Below, piece by piece: positions 9,901-18,861 of a stretch of DNA of 34,535 nt; position 1 is the stretch's first letter, and the number at the start of each line of letters is the position of its first letter. The DNA lies in IMG/VR virus record IMGVR_UViG_3300030419_001186, positions 1-34,535 of that record, one strand, 5' to 3'. The stretch comes from a virus. Under the pieces are notes generated by a model. That model worked only from the letters and a program-made list of their open reading frames with translations, ran no database searches and had not been told where the DNA came from. The translations under genes were made by a program, and so were the position numbers.

Positions 9901-10079
9901 GTAGACCTGTAAGCTTGTCAACTTCTTCAGGAGGTTTCTTAGATACAGGTGCTGGCCTAATTAGTTCGTATAATGGATATATTGGAAGTTTAAAATTTTA
10001 CAATAAAGCTCTAGATATAGAGGAGCTAAAAACTAATTATGTATCTCAAAAGCTTTTCTTCGATAGTTTAGATTTATAA
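6975..10079 (+). CDS. Large structural protein with LamG/concanavalin-like domain
   Basis: 1034 residues. The N-terminal ~120 residues are Gly/Ala-rich and helical, and could anchor to the baseplate. Residues 330-390 form a charged helical segment. Residues about 560-690 and 850-1020 are beta-sandwich-like. The last copy ends with G-Y-I-G-S-L-K-F-Y-N-K-A-L-D-I-E-E-L, the classic closing strand of LamG/concanavalin-A-like lectin domains. An insert at about 705-800 is Ser/Thr/Gly-rich. Such domains bind glycans, so a role in host-surface contact is likely. It lies between the spike and gp25 and is translationally coupled to the spike gene (ATGA). A GC-rich codon patch occurs around 8335-8475. 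The LamG call at the C-terminus is good; the rest is not recognised. Confidence 0.7.
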   Translation: MTKFNPNVFSDPIGGGLDMAFGFPKCLTDLTKDLLSLLPGDILGGMAAGLAEGRANAQNHMGDVFEKIHETLGILEYDSATGKLSIFGDGGPGGAMSDFANTVGQIAGYAGAIYQAGQDVYDEFVAIKNCLADYADYLDKGDIKVDSNSNLSSEEQIARTKGQFLIQKAQVEAAAAYIDKVNGVINNIGEILLERDENPNLIPIFGDDPSTSALDPVFRLSYGPPKAKKGQYLLSVDGLYYDSQDRTYADGSPVPTKEDLQFIPAKDKWKLDHSPNLGGRGTSYSIKDLDNYVNTIFDVNSIDESSTLKEYYEDDHFLQVLETQRNEVVNSITKNLDKVAESGYSPDSALYVNYVEQIKSENAAFQGKINKRKKQIEVAVKAPDLFGYDIHFQKGKIPINDFSYLSSVNLSVELGKQKNLVFDHGEVSGIILPIIPKFVHQQGMANKIVLTPLEVPDTGVGSMATGQQLEGQPILSLTTGITTRGLKVIYSFATGEVQSPASENFKSLNCGVEGDEDKAQLVSTNPNLLFQKGLGLPYLNGVVGLKKKNANYTFLSETWNTYPFEVIDSGNYAKLPDSITFQDLLYSNQGATIDLWTYIPGLFEDQSPSSFMYHPFNTSAFDFTLSSDSGKWVDSHYYRVLLGCENTGGTNLNIDQSDVVADRSSNNVRGMLMGFSRDPRMYYEQGLVNPGSTDLNPRENFGGYITSVSATLGTGTGTDQCAASANRQTGVWTISSTNDTPGAWVTTEAAYQASGTWSTQTLSGITGAISYTVTDSGDKYTSSANDLCAVLYLSGDTATDSFYYEPSSVSANISVAPYNNIFKPGTQSSVFFIAPTQSYNTSSVGFVKDGNCRTDSTDILKFVVSSKKQVGKVNFSDITSQFVNLQIVFDVQNDSLKMYVNAVLFKEASISSVFGVPVGKAPQVPSFIVPKTLTTSSFYYDKSTVTQGADCTLFDTGPKTYPQFTPWIVGGGWTDGRPVSLSTSSGGFLDTGAGLISSYNGYIGSLKFYNKALDIEELKTNYVSQKLFFDSLDL

Positions 10080-10080
10080 A

Positions 10081-10527
10081 ATGGCACTATACGGAAAAAC
10101 TTCAACAAAGCAGGCTAAATATGAGGCCATCTCAGCCCCTTTTCAACAGCTTAGGGGTTTAAAGTGGAATTATCTGCCTAAACACCTTTCTAATCCGTAT
10201 ATGAACTCCTCTACGGGTAGAGATTTAATAATGTCACAGGTAAATCAACTACTTTTGACCGCTAAAGGGGAAAGGGTGATGCTCCCAGACTTCGGAACAT
10301 CTATTAAAAACTTACTTTTCGAGCCTTTGAGTAGCGATTTGGTTGCTTTAGCAGCCGAAGAGGTACAATCTGCTATAGATAAGTACATACCTTCTATTAA
10401 TTTGTTAAAACTTAGTATATCTAAAAATGAAAACATGTACGGTTTCGGACTTCCTGGGCTACAAGTTTATCTTTTAGTATCTTTGAAGGCTTCTTCTGAA
10501 GTATTGAATATAAAGGTTAAGATATGA
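10081..10527 (+). CDS. 25: Baseplate wedge protein gp25 (GPW/gp25 family)
   Basis: 148 residues, close to T4 gp25 (132). The family signature is clear: a helix leading to L-L-L-T-A-K-G-E-R, then P-D-F-G-T-S-I-K-N-L-L-F-E-P-L-S around residues 68-85, followed by a helix containing A-A-E-E-V-Q-S-A-I-D-K-Y. gp25 nucleates sheath assembly on the baseplate and shares a fold with sheath subunits. It belongs to the conserved wedge core with the following gp6 and gp7-like genes. The stop overlaps the gp6 start (ATGA). The upstream ribosome binding site is weak, so expression may depend on coupling with the preceding gene one base away. Confidence 0.93.
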   Translation: MALYGKTSTKQAKYEAISAPFQQLRGLKWNYLPKHLSNPYMNSSTGRDLIMSQVNQLLLTAKGERVMLPDFGTSIKNLLFEPLSSDLVALAAEEVQSAIDKYIPSINLLKLSISKNENMYGFGLPGLQVYLLVSLKASSEVLNIKVKI

Positions 10528-12134
10528 GTGATCCATACGCAAGCAGGACGGTGCCTTTCACTAATGTAGCTTCTGATTATCAGAAACTTGCTGCTATCCC
10601 AGATTCGTTAAAAGAAAATTATATTGATTATGCTTCTAGTGATTTTATTACTTTAAGAAATGCTTTATTAGCCTATATGGAATCGGTATACCCTACTGAT
10701 TACAATAATTTTGCTGAGTCAGATTTAGGCATGATGCTTGTTGAGTTAATTGCTTACATGGGATCGGTGATGTCGTTAAAATCGGATATGTTAGCTAATG
10801 AAAACTTCCTTTCAACCTCCAAGAATATCAATAGCGTTAGAAAACTGTTTGATCTTGTTGGCATTTCTTTAAAAGGACCGACATCAGCGCAAGCCGCCGT
10901 AGATATATCTGTAGATAATATAACTTCATTAGATAATACGTTAGTTTTATCTCCTTCTGAGAGGGTAGTAAGTGTTATAGCACCTCAAGACGGGGAAGCT
11001 TTGACCTATACAGTATACAGAGTTGAAGATGGTAAGGTGGATAATATAAATAATACTGCTAGTGTTTCATTTACCTCCTCCGTTGATAGTTCTTCCACTG
11101 GAACTTATAGTGACGCAGTATTACTTGAAGGAGCTTTTGGTGTGCAATCAGGAACCTTCTCTGATATTGGTATATTTAAAGAAATATCTTTAGATGACAA
11201 GCCCGTTATTCAGAATAGCGTAGAGGTATTAGTAACTTCTACTAATACCTCTGCGAATGGTGTATATAGGCAAGTAGATAATATTTTTCAAGCTTCTTCA
11301 TTGGAGGATAGAGTCTTCCAGGTGGTGTACTCGGATGATTATTCAGCCAGGATTATTTTCGGGGATGGTAGCAATGGCATAGCCCCTCCTCCGCAATCCC
11401 AATATACTGTAACTTATAGAGTAGGAGGAGGCACTAGAGGTAATACTCCTAATTCTTATGTTAATGCTGTAGGTACAGGGACGTATGGAGCCGCTTCTAC
11501 AGGGATTAGATTCTCTCAAACCACTCTAGCCACAGGAGGGGCAGATGCAGAAAGTATAGACCACGCTAAAAGGTACGGACCTCTTTACTTTAGGACTCAA
11601 GATAGGATAGTTTCTTTAGATGATTATATTGCCTTTGCTAACTCCTTTACCTCCCCTGTAGGCACTACAGGAAAAGCTACTGCGGTAACCAGAAAAGCTT
11701 ACTCGTCTGCTAATATTATTGATTTATATCTTTTAGAAAAGGCTTCTAATAATCAGTATCAAAAAGCATCTTTAAGTTTTAAAGATGCTTTATTAACTCA
11801 ATTAGAGTCTAAGAAGATGTTAACCGATGAGGTTGTTCTTGTAGATGGTTTAATTAGAACTTTGGATTTAATAGTAAGTATTAATATAAGTAAGAGGTTT
11901 GAAGGGACTGAGGGAGTTATAACGTCAAGAGTCTCAGATAGAGTTTTAAAGTACTTTATGAACGATAACTGGAACTTTGGTGATCCTTTAGTAGTAGCGG
12001 ACCTTAATCGGGAGATTTTTGAGACAGACGATGTGTTATTTTCTTCTATAGACAATTTAGACGGTACAATACATGTAGAGTTTAATGAAATTATACAGCT
12101 AAACAACATAGATATCAGTGTTAACTTAATATAA
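10524..12134 (+). CDS. 6: Baseplate wedge protein gp6 (Baseplate_J-like)
   Basis: 536 residues. The N-terminal signature (about residues 55-105) contains N-F-A-E-S-D-L-G-M-M-L-V-E-L-I-A-Y-M, then N-E-N-F-L-S-T-S-K and V-R-K-L-F-D-L-V-G-I, as in gp6/gpJ. The middle contains I-I-F-G-D-G-S-N-G-I-A-P and V-T-Y-R-V-G-G-G-T-R-G-N, the conserved FGDG...G and yR.GGG.rGN motifs of the family. gp6 forms the inner ring that links wedges and switches shape on contraction. It is flanked by gp25 (ATGA overlap) and the gp7-like gene (TAATG overlap), the standard core order. T4 gp6 is longer (660 aa). Confidence 0.92.
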   Translation: MSDPYASRTVPFTNVASDYQKLAAIPDSLKENYIDYASSDFITLRNALLAYMESVYPTDYNNFAESDLGMMLVELIAYMGSVMSLKSDMLANENFLSTSKNINSVRKLFDLVGISLKGPTSAQAAVDISVDNITSLDNTLVLSPSERVVSVIAPQDGEALTYTVYRVEDGKVDNINNTASVSFTSSVDSSSTGTYSDAVLLEGAFGVQSGTFSDIGIFKEISLDDKPVIQNSVEVLVTSTNTSANGVYRQVDNIFQASSLEDRVFQVVYSDDYSARIIFGDGSNGIAPPPQSQYTVTYRVGGGTRGNTPNSYVNAVGTGTYGAASTGIRFSQTTLATGGADAESIDHAKRYGPLYFRTQDRIVSLDDYIAFANSFTSPVGTTGKATAVTRKAYSSANIIDLYLLEKASNNQYQKASLSFKDALLTQLESKKMLTDEVVLVDGLIRTLDLIVSINISKRFEGTEGVITSRVSDRVLKYFMNDNWNFGDPLVVADLNREIFETDDVLFSSIDNLDGTIHVEFNEIIQLNNIDISVNLI

Positions 12135-15100
12135 TGGTACAGAAGTATTTTAAAAGATCATATGAAGATGCTCTTAAGTATGTAATACCTGAAGTTTACT
12201 TCAATAATGAACTAGAAACTAGCGGGACCGCCGTAAGGCTAGACGACAGCGTAGTTAATAGTATTATTAACTTTTGTGTCAATCAACCCTCACTTTTAAA
12301 TATTTCAGCAGTAGGGACTTTATCTTCTATAAACTCGATCTCTGGTATTGCGGAGTGGTTTATTCCTCAACATAAGCATTCTTTTGAGATAACTCCTTTA
12401 GAGGTGGAAGTAAAGATTCTCCATAAGTTAAATCTTTGCACTGGAAAGCTAGTAGGTAATTCTTGTACTTACTCTAGGGATGCGTCTGGTGTCGATAGGC
12501 TTGACCTGTCAGGAACTATTCAAAATAAACTTTTTGATTTATTTAGTGATTATCTACTGCCTAAAATACCTTTAAATTCTAGTGCTTTGGCTGACCTTAC
12601 TTCTAGCGCCTTCGCCAAAACTGCCTCTGGAACTCATGAGTACCTTGCCAGAAACTTAGGGTGGTTATACTTCCTAAACACTTCTGGATCTTCTTATAAC
12701 CCTTCATCTTATGTAGCCAGTGCTTTAACCGATATGTACGCCTCTTCCCTGACTTATAAAGTTAATGACGGGGTTAAGGGTACATTTGATTATATTTGGA
12801 GAAACTGGGATACAGCCTCTGCGGTGAGTACTAATTTACTACCAACCAACTTTTATTCAGGTACAGGGCAGTATGTTAGTGGAACTCAGAATTTAGATAA
12901 ACTAAAAACTTTAGTAGATGTTGTTTATGATGATCACCCTTTAGCAAAGTCGGATACTTATATCTATGATGCTTTTATAGATTATATAAGTAATGGGAAC
13001 CTGTTGGATTCTAGAGAATCCACTGGACAGTTTAGCAAGTTTATGAAGGCAGCTTCCTATTCCTTCTTTGATACGAATAGCGATGTCCAGTTACTATCGT
13101 ATCTTTATAGTATAGAGGACTGCCCTGCACATCTTTTAAAGTATTTGGCAGAGTTAATAGGCTGGGAATTAAGAGGTACTAATCCTGAGTCTTGGAGAAG
13201 ACAGCTTATGTTTGCAATGAAGCTGTATAAACAAAAGGGGACTAAGGAAGGTCTTTATAATGCCCTGACTACCGTGCTTCCTGGAACCTCAATAGAGACT
13301 TCTAGTATCAGTGAGTTTTATGAGTCCTATGTTCCTTTTTTAATTTATTATCTACTTAAAACGGATACTTCTTTATTTAGCTCGTTCACATCTTGGTCTC
13401 CTACTAAAGCTTCTGAATATTGTGGTAAGGAGTATAGTTACGTTGATATGGATTACAACATTAGAGTTGTAATAGACCATATGCTATTAAAAGCTGTGAA
13501 AGCTTTCCCAGAGTTATTTTATGTTAAAAACTTTAAGTTTGATTTAGAAGATCCTGATTTTGTTTTTGAGTATAGAGATAGAGCTTTTAATATACCTCCT
13601 TGGGAGGAGGTTAAGTTTTATAGAGATGTAGACCTCACTGAGGATTTAATAACTTTCTTTAAGAATGAGCTTATATGCTTAGGTGTTAATAGGCGTAATG
13701 CGGATCTTTTTTATGATTACGTTTTTGATAACACGGTAGATAAGGAAGTAGAATCTAAATTCTACAATAACTCTTTCCTGTTCTTCACAAGTGGTTTAAA
13801 TAGAGCGCCTAATGAAGACTCCATATTAAGAAGTAAAGAGTTTACTAAATATGATTACTTATCGTTGTGGAATGGTAAGTCTTCTCATTTCGATGTAACC
13901 GTATCTAGCGCCTCCTTTGATTCTCAGTTCTTCAATACTGATCTATTTACCAAGCAGGATTTTTTCCAATCCTTATCTATTGTGGAGGAGTTCTCTCCCG
14001 CTAAATCTATACCAAGAACACATGTAGACTTAAGTGCTATAGATACTATAAATAGGATAGCTTATAAATGTCCAAGTGTTAGATACGCTATACAAGACCA
14101 TATATTATCTGGGGTACAGGCAGGAGCTACTTCGTCTGGGGTGAATATTAGAAGCGTCTCTGGTGCTGTAGGAGGGGACTTCCCAACACTCCCAAACTCT
14201 TCTAGGTCTAGAAATAACCACGACGGTCTACCAGTCTTTAGTAGAGATTTTATAGATAGCTCTTATGACCCTGTACAGTTAGACGGATCTTCGGTAAGCG
14301 CCCTACCTTTAACGGATCTTTCTAGAAGTAATATAAGAAGAAGAGATTATTCTAAGACTTTAAAAAAGTCGGGTTGGTATTCTAGAACGGGCTATAACAT
14401 GCCTTCTTACTATAACTTGAGTGATGAAGGAAGTGATTCTGTAGAATTCTACCCCTTAGGTTTTGTTAACAGTCAGTACAAATATCACCCTGTAATTAAC
14501 TATTTAAACTTATATGAAACTAGCTCATGGCCTTGGAATAGTAGCGTATGGACTAACTGCTGGACTAGGGATTCTGATTATAGTTTATGTTCGGTTCACG
14601 TTTCTTCAACATTCCCAGTAAGAGGTTCTGAGGCTATTACAGCTAACAACTGTAATCCTTACGTAGCCAGAGATAGAACCCCTGAATTTGTTAAGTTTTT
14701 ATACAAGTTAAGGGAGAGGAAGTTCCAAGAAGAAGCAAAAGCTATTTACGCTACTAATCATATACTAATTGATACTTCTTCCTACCTGGACCCTATAGCC
14801 TCTATTGCGAGTAAACTTTCTAATGATTCTGATTTCGATTTGGGAGATATTTACTCTTCTGTATTAGGAGCTAGAATATTTAGTAGAGGGTCTTTAGATG
14901 GTGTTCATAAAACCTTTAAGGATTATATCTCTTATTTCTCGGAGACGGGTATAGGAAATTATTTAGTAGATGATTATTTAGATGGTGGCCCTAATATATT
15001 ATCTCATACTTATGGCCCTACAGTCTACAATGGGTATTTACGTCTTACAGGGTCGGCATTAGATATTAGCTCTTCTTTGGTTGAAAAGTCGGCGCAATCC

Positions 15101-16603
15101 GATTCTTATTTTAATATCTCATCTTTTTCTACAGGAACTACTATATTTAACATATCAGCCACCACCGTTGATGATATGTATGTTGAATTTCCTGAAGTTA
15201 GAAATCCTTATATTTTATCAGGAGTAGAATTGGTAGATACATCGGGCGGCTCGTCACAATTTTCTATTTATAACTTGGACACCTCTAATGCTTCCGTTTA
15301 TAGAGATAATTATAATATAGAAAATCCTTTAGTCGTTCTAAACGCTGAAAGCCCATTCCCTCGTTTAAGATTTAATATAAAAGAGTATGGGGAATATACC
15401 AACCTTCTTATACCTGAAAGAGATTTTAAGTTTACAATAAACGGTAATTTCGGAAGATTAAATAGTTTAGAGCTAGGGAATGGTGCTTTCGGGGTATGGA
15501 TACATACGGGAGTAGAGACCGATTACAATGGTAATAAAGTCTTCTGGAACTTTATGCCTGATGGTACTTGGAAAATGGTAGACGCTAATATACTTCAACA
15601 AAAGGGTGGAGTTAATTACGTTAAGTCTAAATTATCTCATGCTTTAGACTATACTGGAGAGACTCTTTACGCAGACGCCAACACTAAATGTTTTGAGTCA
15701 TCCTCTACTAATACTGTTATAGGGCTTATACAAAAGAAAGATCTTATTTCTAGAGACTTTTACTTTAATACACAAAATCAACCAATAAAGGTTCCTTATA
15801 CCTATTTTAAGAAAGAAGCTCAAGTTCACAGAGATGGGCAAGATTACATAATAGAGGTTTTCCCTTATGATAATGCATTCTCAGACACCTTTGCAATTAT
15901 AGATTATATATCTATTCAAGATTTAAAGTTAGCTAATAGAGCAAGAACTAAGTTTGAGGTAACTTATCCTGATTATACGGCATATAATTATACATTGAAG
16001 TCTTATAAATTCTATAACAGTAGCGGTGTTGAGATACCGTCTGGGGTGGATATCTCTTTAGACTCTTCAGGTAACATGACAACTTCAAGTGGGGATAAAG
16101 TTACTTGCCATATATCTGATAATGTAGGGAAGTTTAATGTTCCTGAAGATACCTACTCTCCTGGGTCATTATATGCTCAAGTTAGTACTGTTAATTTAGA
16201 AAGTTGGGTAAATGATTCTCAAGGTAAGGGTATTAATTTAGGTCAGAACGATTATAATGGAATAATTCAGCTTGGAGCATCTGGTAACATTATTCCTGAA
16301 GCTATAACTATATTAGGGAAGAGAAAGGGATCTTATATAAATAAATCCGAAATTGTATATGTTAATTTAGATCCTGATGATCTTCTATTAATTTTAAGAG
16401 AGTTTAAGAGATTGCAAGAAGGGGATTCTTCTAGGGATAAAACTATTACTGCAAGCCAATACGGACCCGAAGGAGGCAGTAGAATAAACTATAAAATTGC
16501 TCCTATGTGGGTTCTGAGTGGAGCAGGTGCGGTTCTGGGGGATTCCAAACTTACCTTTGAGAGGGCGGCTGGGCAGTATACACAAATAAACTTGGAGAAC
16601 TGA
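12134..16603 (+). CDS. Large baseplate wedge protein (gp7 / P2 gpI-like)
   Basis: 1489 residues, longer than T4 gp7 (1032). Residues about 325-380 hold the tail-protein-I pattern: C-P-A-H-L-L-K-Y-L-A-E-L-I-G-W, then S-W-R-R-Q-L-M, and K-Q-K-G-T-K-E-G-L-Y-N-A-L. This segment is homologous to P2 gpI, and in T4 the equivalent wedge scaffold is gp7. The remaining ~1100 residues are mostly beta-rich. A lectin-like stretch with F-G-V-W-I-H-T-G and V-F-W-N-F-M-P-D-G-T-W lies near residues 1116-1150. The position directly after gp6 supports the assignment. The start overlaps the gp6 stop, and no strong SD is seen. The long C-terminal region is not recognised and may dock the fibres encoded downstream. 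Confidence 0.75.
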   Translation: MVQKYFKRSYEDALKYVIPEVYFNNELETSGTAVRLDDSVVNSIINFCVNQPSLLNISAVGTLSSINSISGIAEWFIPQHKHSFEITPLEVEVKILHKLNLCTGKLVGNSCTYSRDASGVDRLDLSGTIQNKLFDLFSDYLLPKIPLNSSALADLTSSAFAKTASGTHEYLARNLGWLYFLNTSGSSYNPSSYVASALTDMYASSLTYKVNDGVKGTFDYIWRNWDTASAVSTNLLPTNFYSGTGQYVSGTQNLDKLKTLVDVVYDDHPLAKSDTYIYDAFIDYISNGNLLDSRESTGQFSKFMKAASYSFFDTNSDVQLLSYLYSIEDCPAHLLKYLAELIGWELRGTNPESWRRQLMFAMKLYKQKGTKEGLYNALTTVLPGTSIETSSISEFYESYVPFLIYYLLKTDTSLFSSFTSWSPTKASEYCGKEYSYVDMDYNIRVVIDHMLLKAVKAFPELFYVKNFKFDLEDPDFVFEYRDRAFNIPPWEEVKFYRDVDLTEDLITFFKNELICLGVNRRNADLFYDYVFDNTVDKEVESKFYNNSFLFFTSGLNRAPNEDSILRSKEFTKYDYLSLWNGKSSHFDVTVSSASFDSQFFNTDLFTKQDFFQSLSIVEEFSPAKSIPRTHVDLSAIDTINRIAYKCPSVRYAIQDHILSGVQAGATSSGVNIRSVSGAVGGDFPTLPNSSRSRNNHDGLPVFSRDFIDSSYDPVQLDGSSVSALPLTDLSRSNIRRRDYSKTLKKSGWYSRTGYNMPSYYNLSDEGSDSVEFYPLGFVNSQYKYHPVINYLNLYETSSWPWNSSVWTNCWTRDSDYSLCSVHVSSTFPVRGSEAITANNCNPYVARDRTPEFVKFLYKLRERKFQEEAKAIYATNHILIDTSSYLDPIASIASKLSNDSDFDLGDIYSSVLGARIFSRGSLDGVHKTFKDYISYFSETGIGNYLVDDYLDGGPNILSHTYGPTVYNGYLRLTGSALDISSSLVEKSAQSDSYFNISSFSTGTTIFNISATTVDDMYVEFPEVRNPYILSGVELVDTSGGSSQFSIYNLDTSNASVYRDNYNIENPLVVLNAESPFPRLRFNIKEYGEYTNLLIPERDFKFTINGNFGRLNSLELGNGAFGVWIHTGVETDYNGNKVFWNFMPDGTWKMVDANILQQKGGVNYVKSKLSHALDYTGETLYADANTKCFESSSTNTVIGLIQKKDLISRDFYFNTQNQPIKVPYTYFKKEAQVHRDGQDYIIEVFPYDNAFSDTFAIIDYISIQDLKLANRARTKFEVTYPDYTAYNYTLKSYKFYNSSGVEIPSGVDISLDSSGNMTTSSGDKVTCHISDNVGKFNVPEDTYSPGSLYAQVSTVNLESWVNDSQGKGINLGQNDYNGIIQLGASGNIIPEAITILGKRKGSYINKSEIVYVNLDPDDLLLILREFKRLQEGDSSRDKTITASQYGPEGGSRINYKIAPMWVLSGAGAVLGDSKLTFERAAGQYTQINLEN

Positions 16604-18861
16604 TGAAGGGTGTAGTAGAAATATACGGAACTAGAGACGATGGAAGTAGAGATCTCCTCTATCAGGGTGAAAATATGACCACTGTTGGTTTCTCTGAGAA
16701 TATAGTAGATATGCTTACCACCCCCTCCTCAATATCCTTAGGAGGTGATGGGACAACCAACGCTTTATCAGGCTATTTAAGTGCTGTTAACTATAAAGTT
16801 CAAGCTTTTTCTGTCTCTAAACAGGAAGATCAGTTTTCAAAAAACCTTCACGCCTACTCTACCTATAATTTCTTACACGATACCAACCTCGCAGGGTTAA
16901 GCCTGGGGAGCATGAGTGGGGCCTTGAGTGGGGGGGCCTCTTGGATCGCCTCTGGGGTAACCTCAGGGGACGTAGTGCTTGGTCCGATACCAGGAGTCAG
17001 CGGCTTAACAATAAGTGGAGACTCCTCCTCGTCTTGGTTTGGGCAGGAGATTCGGTACGACAATACTTCTAATAACTTTAGTGGAGGCCACTTTAGCGGT
17101 ACTGATTTTGTGTTTTCAGTAGATCTTAAATTTAATAGAAGCAATCCCCCTATACAAGTATCTTCAGACTCTTTAGGTAATTATGTAGGATATTCTCAGT
17201 TATCTTTAAGTTGCAACGATGCAATGCATAGGATGAGTATTAAGTGGGATAATAGTGGAAATGCTACTTTAGATCCTAGTACTGCATCGTGGGAGTCTAC
17301 TGGGGTTGTATCAGGTGTAGATGGTTCAGGTGGTATAAAGTATTTAGGTGGAGGCTGGAATAGAGTTTTTGTACATGGCGCTTTTTTGAAAGATATAGAG
17401 GCTGCCAAGTCTACTGCGGCCACTGTTGTGCAAATATTCCCAGCGGTAGGAGCAGGGGCAGATGCCTTAGTTGATACTACTAACTTCACCACTACAGGAT
17501 CTGGAGGGGTAGGTTCTATACAATTAGCTAGACCTCAATTGGAGCTAGGTATTCATCCTACTAATTATGTAGAAAACTCTGGGCTTCTAGTTCGGGATAA
17601 TCAATTAAGGTTTTCGTTATTAAACTCAACAAACCCTTACGGTCGAGATAATACCGATAATTACCCAAAGGTAGCTATTAATTACTACGTTCTTAGTGAT
17701 TCTGGTGGACCTACTTTAAGTGGTATGTATGATAAGACTTTTGACAAGGGAGTATCTGCTTACTTACCTCCATTAACGCCCCCTACACCCCCTGCTCATC
17801 CAGACGATAGGGAGCTAACTCCTGGTGTAATAACCCCAGTCGAAAGCGCGTTTGGCGTTAGGATAAATCAAGGTCATAACCCAGCCTGCGGACACCTGTG
17901 GGATCAGATATATGTTAGTTCTTACGATAATTCATGGACTTACACCACAGATTATAAGCCCTTCTTTGGAAGACATTTATTATATTTAGGAACTTATGTT
18001 AATAGTTCTATGTTTTCAACTCTTATACGTACCTCAGGCCCTTATAAGAGTTTAGAGCTTGGAACCTCTGCCCTGTACCCTTCAGGGCTGAGTAGTACCG
18101 ATCAGATGCATGGTAAACATAGTATTAATGGATCTATGTATGTTCATTATATAAGTGGTACTGATGCCGTAGGGTACGAAACCCCAGTATCTTCAACAAT
18201 AATAGGTTCTAGAAGCTTCTTAACTACAGCTTCCCCAGAATGCGCTCCCGATATGTATGGCTATATAGGGGTAGCTTCTTCTATTAGACCTGTTGATGGC
18301 CCAGCGGGTCTTTCTGCAATTGCGTATAGCGATAATGGAGCCCAGTTCCCTTATCAAGGAACCTATAGACCTGGAATGTCAACTTCAGCGGCACCAGATT
18401 TCTCATCTACTGGTGAGATTACTTACCATCTTAGGACTATAGATTCCTCTGGGGGTTACAGTCTAGCGTCCTCTAATTTTATTCCATCAGCTACCTATAC
18501 TTCTGATAAAGCTCTGTGGAACTTGTTTGGGGGAGTAACTGTTGTGGGCCTTTGGGGGTATGATCTAAAGAAGATAAGAGAGGATAATATTTATAGGATG
18601 GGAGGGTCTGATTTAAGTGCTTACCCACCAATCCCACATACTATTGATATAGCCCAACTTACTACGGGGGTCACCTCTAGAATCGAACAAACTAATCAAG
18701 GAAGTCCTTTTAATAGGTATAAGTTGTATAACAAGAAGGTTCTCACAGATAATATAGCTAAAAACGAAGGATTCCAAGGCGATGCAGTGGGTACTACATC
18801 TGCTGGTATTTTCACAAACTATAGAAACTTAGATTTATATTGGAAGGTGAAGTTCTTATGA
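16603..18861 (+). CDS. Tail fibre/adhesin A: shared shell with CBM-like insert
   Basis: 752 residues. The first ~50 residues (I-Y-G-T-R-D-D-G-S-R-D-L-L-Y-Q-G-E-N) and the last ~110 (V-V-G-L-W-G-Y-D-L, P-F-N-R-Y-K-L-Y-N-K and L-D-L-Y-W-K-V-K-F) match the ends of the next two proteins. Between them, residues about 130-325 look like a carbohydrate-binding jelly roll closing with A-R-P-Q-L-E-L-G-I-H-P-T-N-Y-V, a known signature of phage fibre CBM-like domains. A Pro-rich linker (L-P-P-L-T-P-P-T-P-P-A-H-P) follows at about 388-402, then a second unrecognised domain. Likely a baseplate-attached receptor-binding or decorating protein. The start overlaps the wedge stop (TGATG) with GGAG upstream. A GC-rich codon patch lies at about 16885-17060. 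Confidence 0.68.
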   Translation: MKGVVEIYGTRDDGSRDLLYQGENMTTVGFSENIVDMLTTPSSISLGGDGTTNALSGYLSAVNYKVQAFSVSKQEDQFSKNLHAYSTYNFLHDTNLAGLSLGSMSGALSGGASWIASGVTSGDVVLGPIPGVSGLTISGDSSSSWFGQEIRYDNTSNNFSGGHFSGTDFVFSVDLKFNRSNPPIQVSSDSLGNYVGYSQLSLSCNDAMHRMSIKWDNSGNATLDPSTASWESTGVVSGVDGSGGIKYLGGGWNRVFVHGAFLKDIEAAKSTAATVVQIFPAVGAGADALVDTTNFTTTGSGGVGSIQLARPQLELGIHPTNYVENSGLLVRDNQLRFSLLNSTNPYGRDNTDNYPKVAINYYVLSDSGGPTLSGMYDKTFDKGVSAYLPPLTPPTPPAHPDDRELTPGVITPVESAFGVRINQGHNPACGHLWDQIYVSSYDNSWTYTTDYKPFFGRHLLYLGTYVNSSMFSTLIRTSGPYKSLELGTSALYPSGLSSTDQMHGKHSINGSMYVHYISGTDAVGYETPVSSTIIGSRSFLTTASPECAPDMYGYIGVASSIRPVDGPAGLSAIAYSDNGAQFPYQGTYRPGMSTSAAPDFSSTGEITYHLRTIDSSGGYSLASSNFIPSATYTSDKALWNLFGGVTVVGLWGYDLKKIREDNIYRMGGSDLSAYPPIPHTIDIAQLTTGVTSRIEQTNQGSPFNRYKLYNKKVLTDNIAKNEGFQGDAVGTTSAGIFTNYRNLDLYWKVKFL

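Noticed and set aside
18840-18857. TTG start for adhesin B, adding six residues
   Set aside because: The GGAAGGTGAAG just upstream of ATG 18858 and its ATGA overlap with the previous stop favour the ATG.
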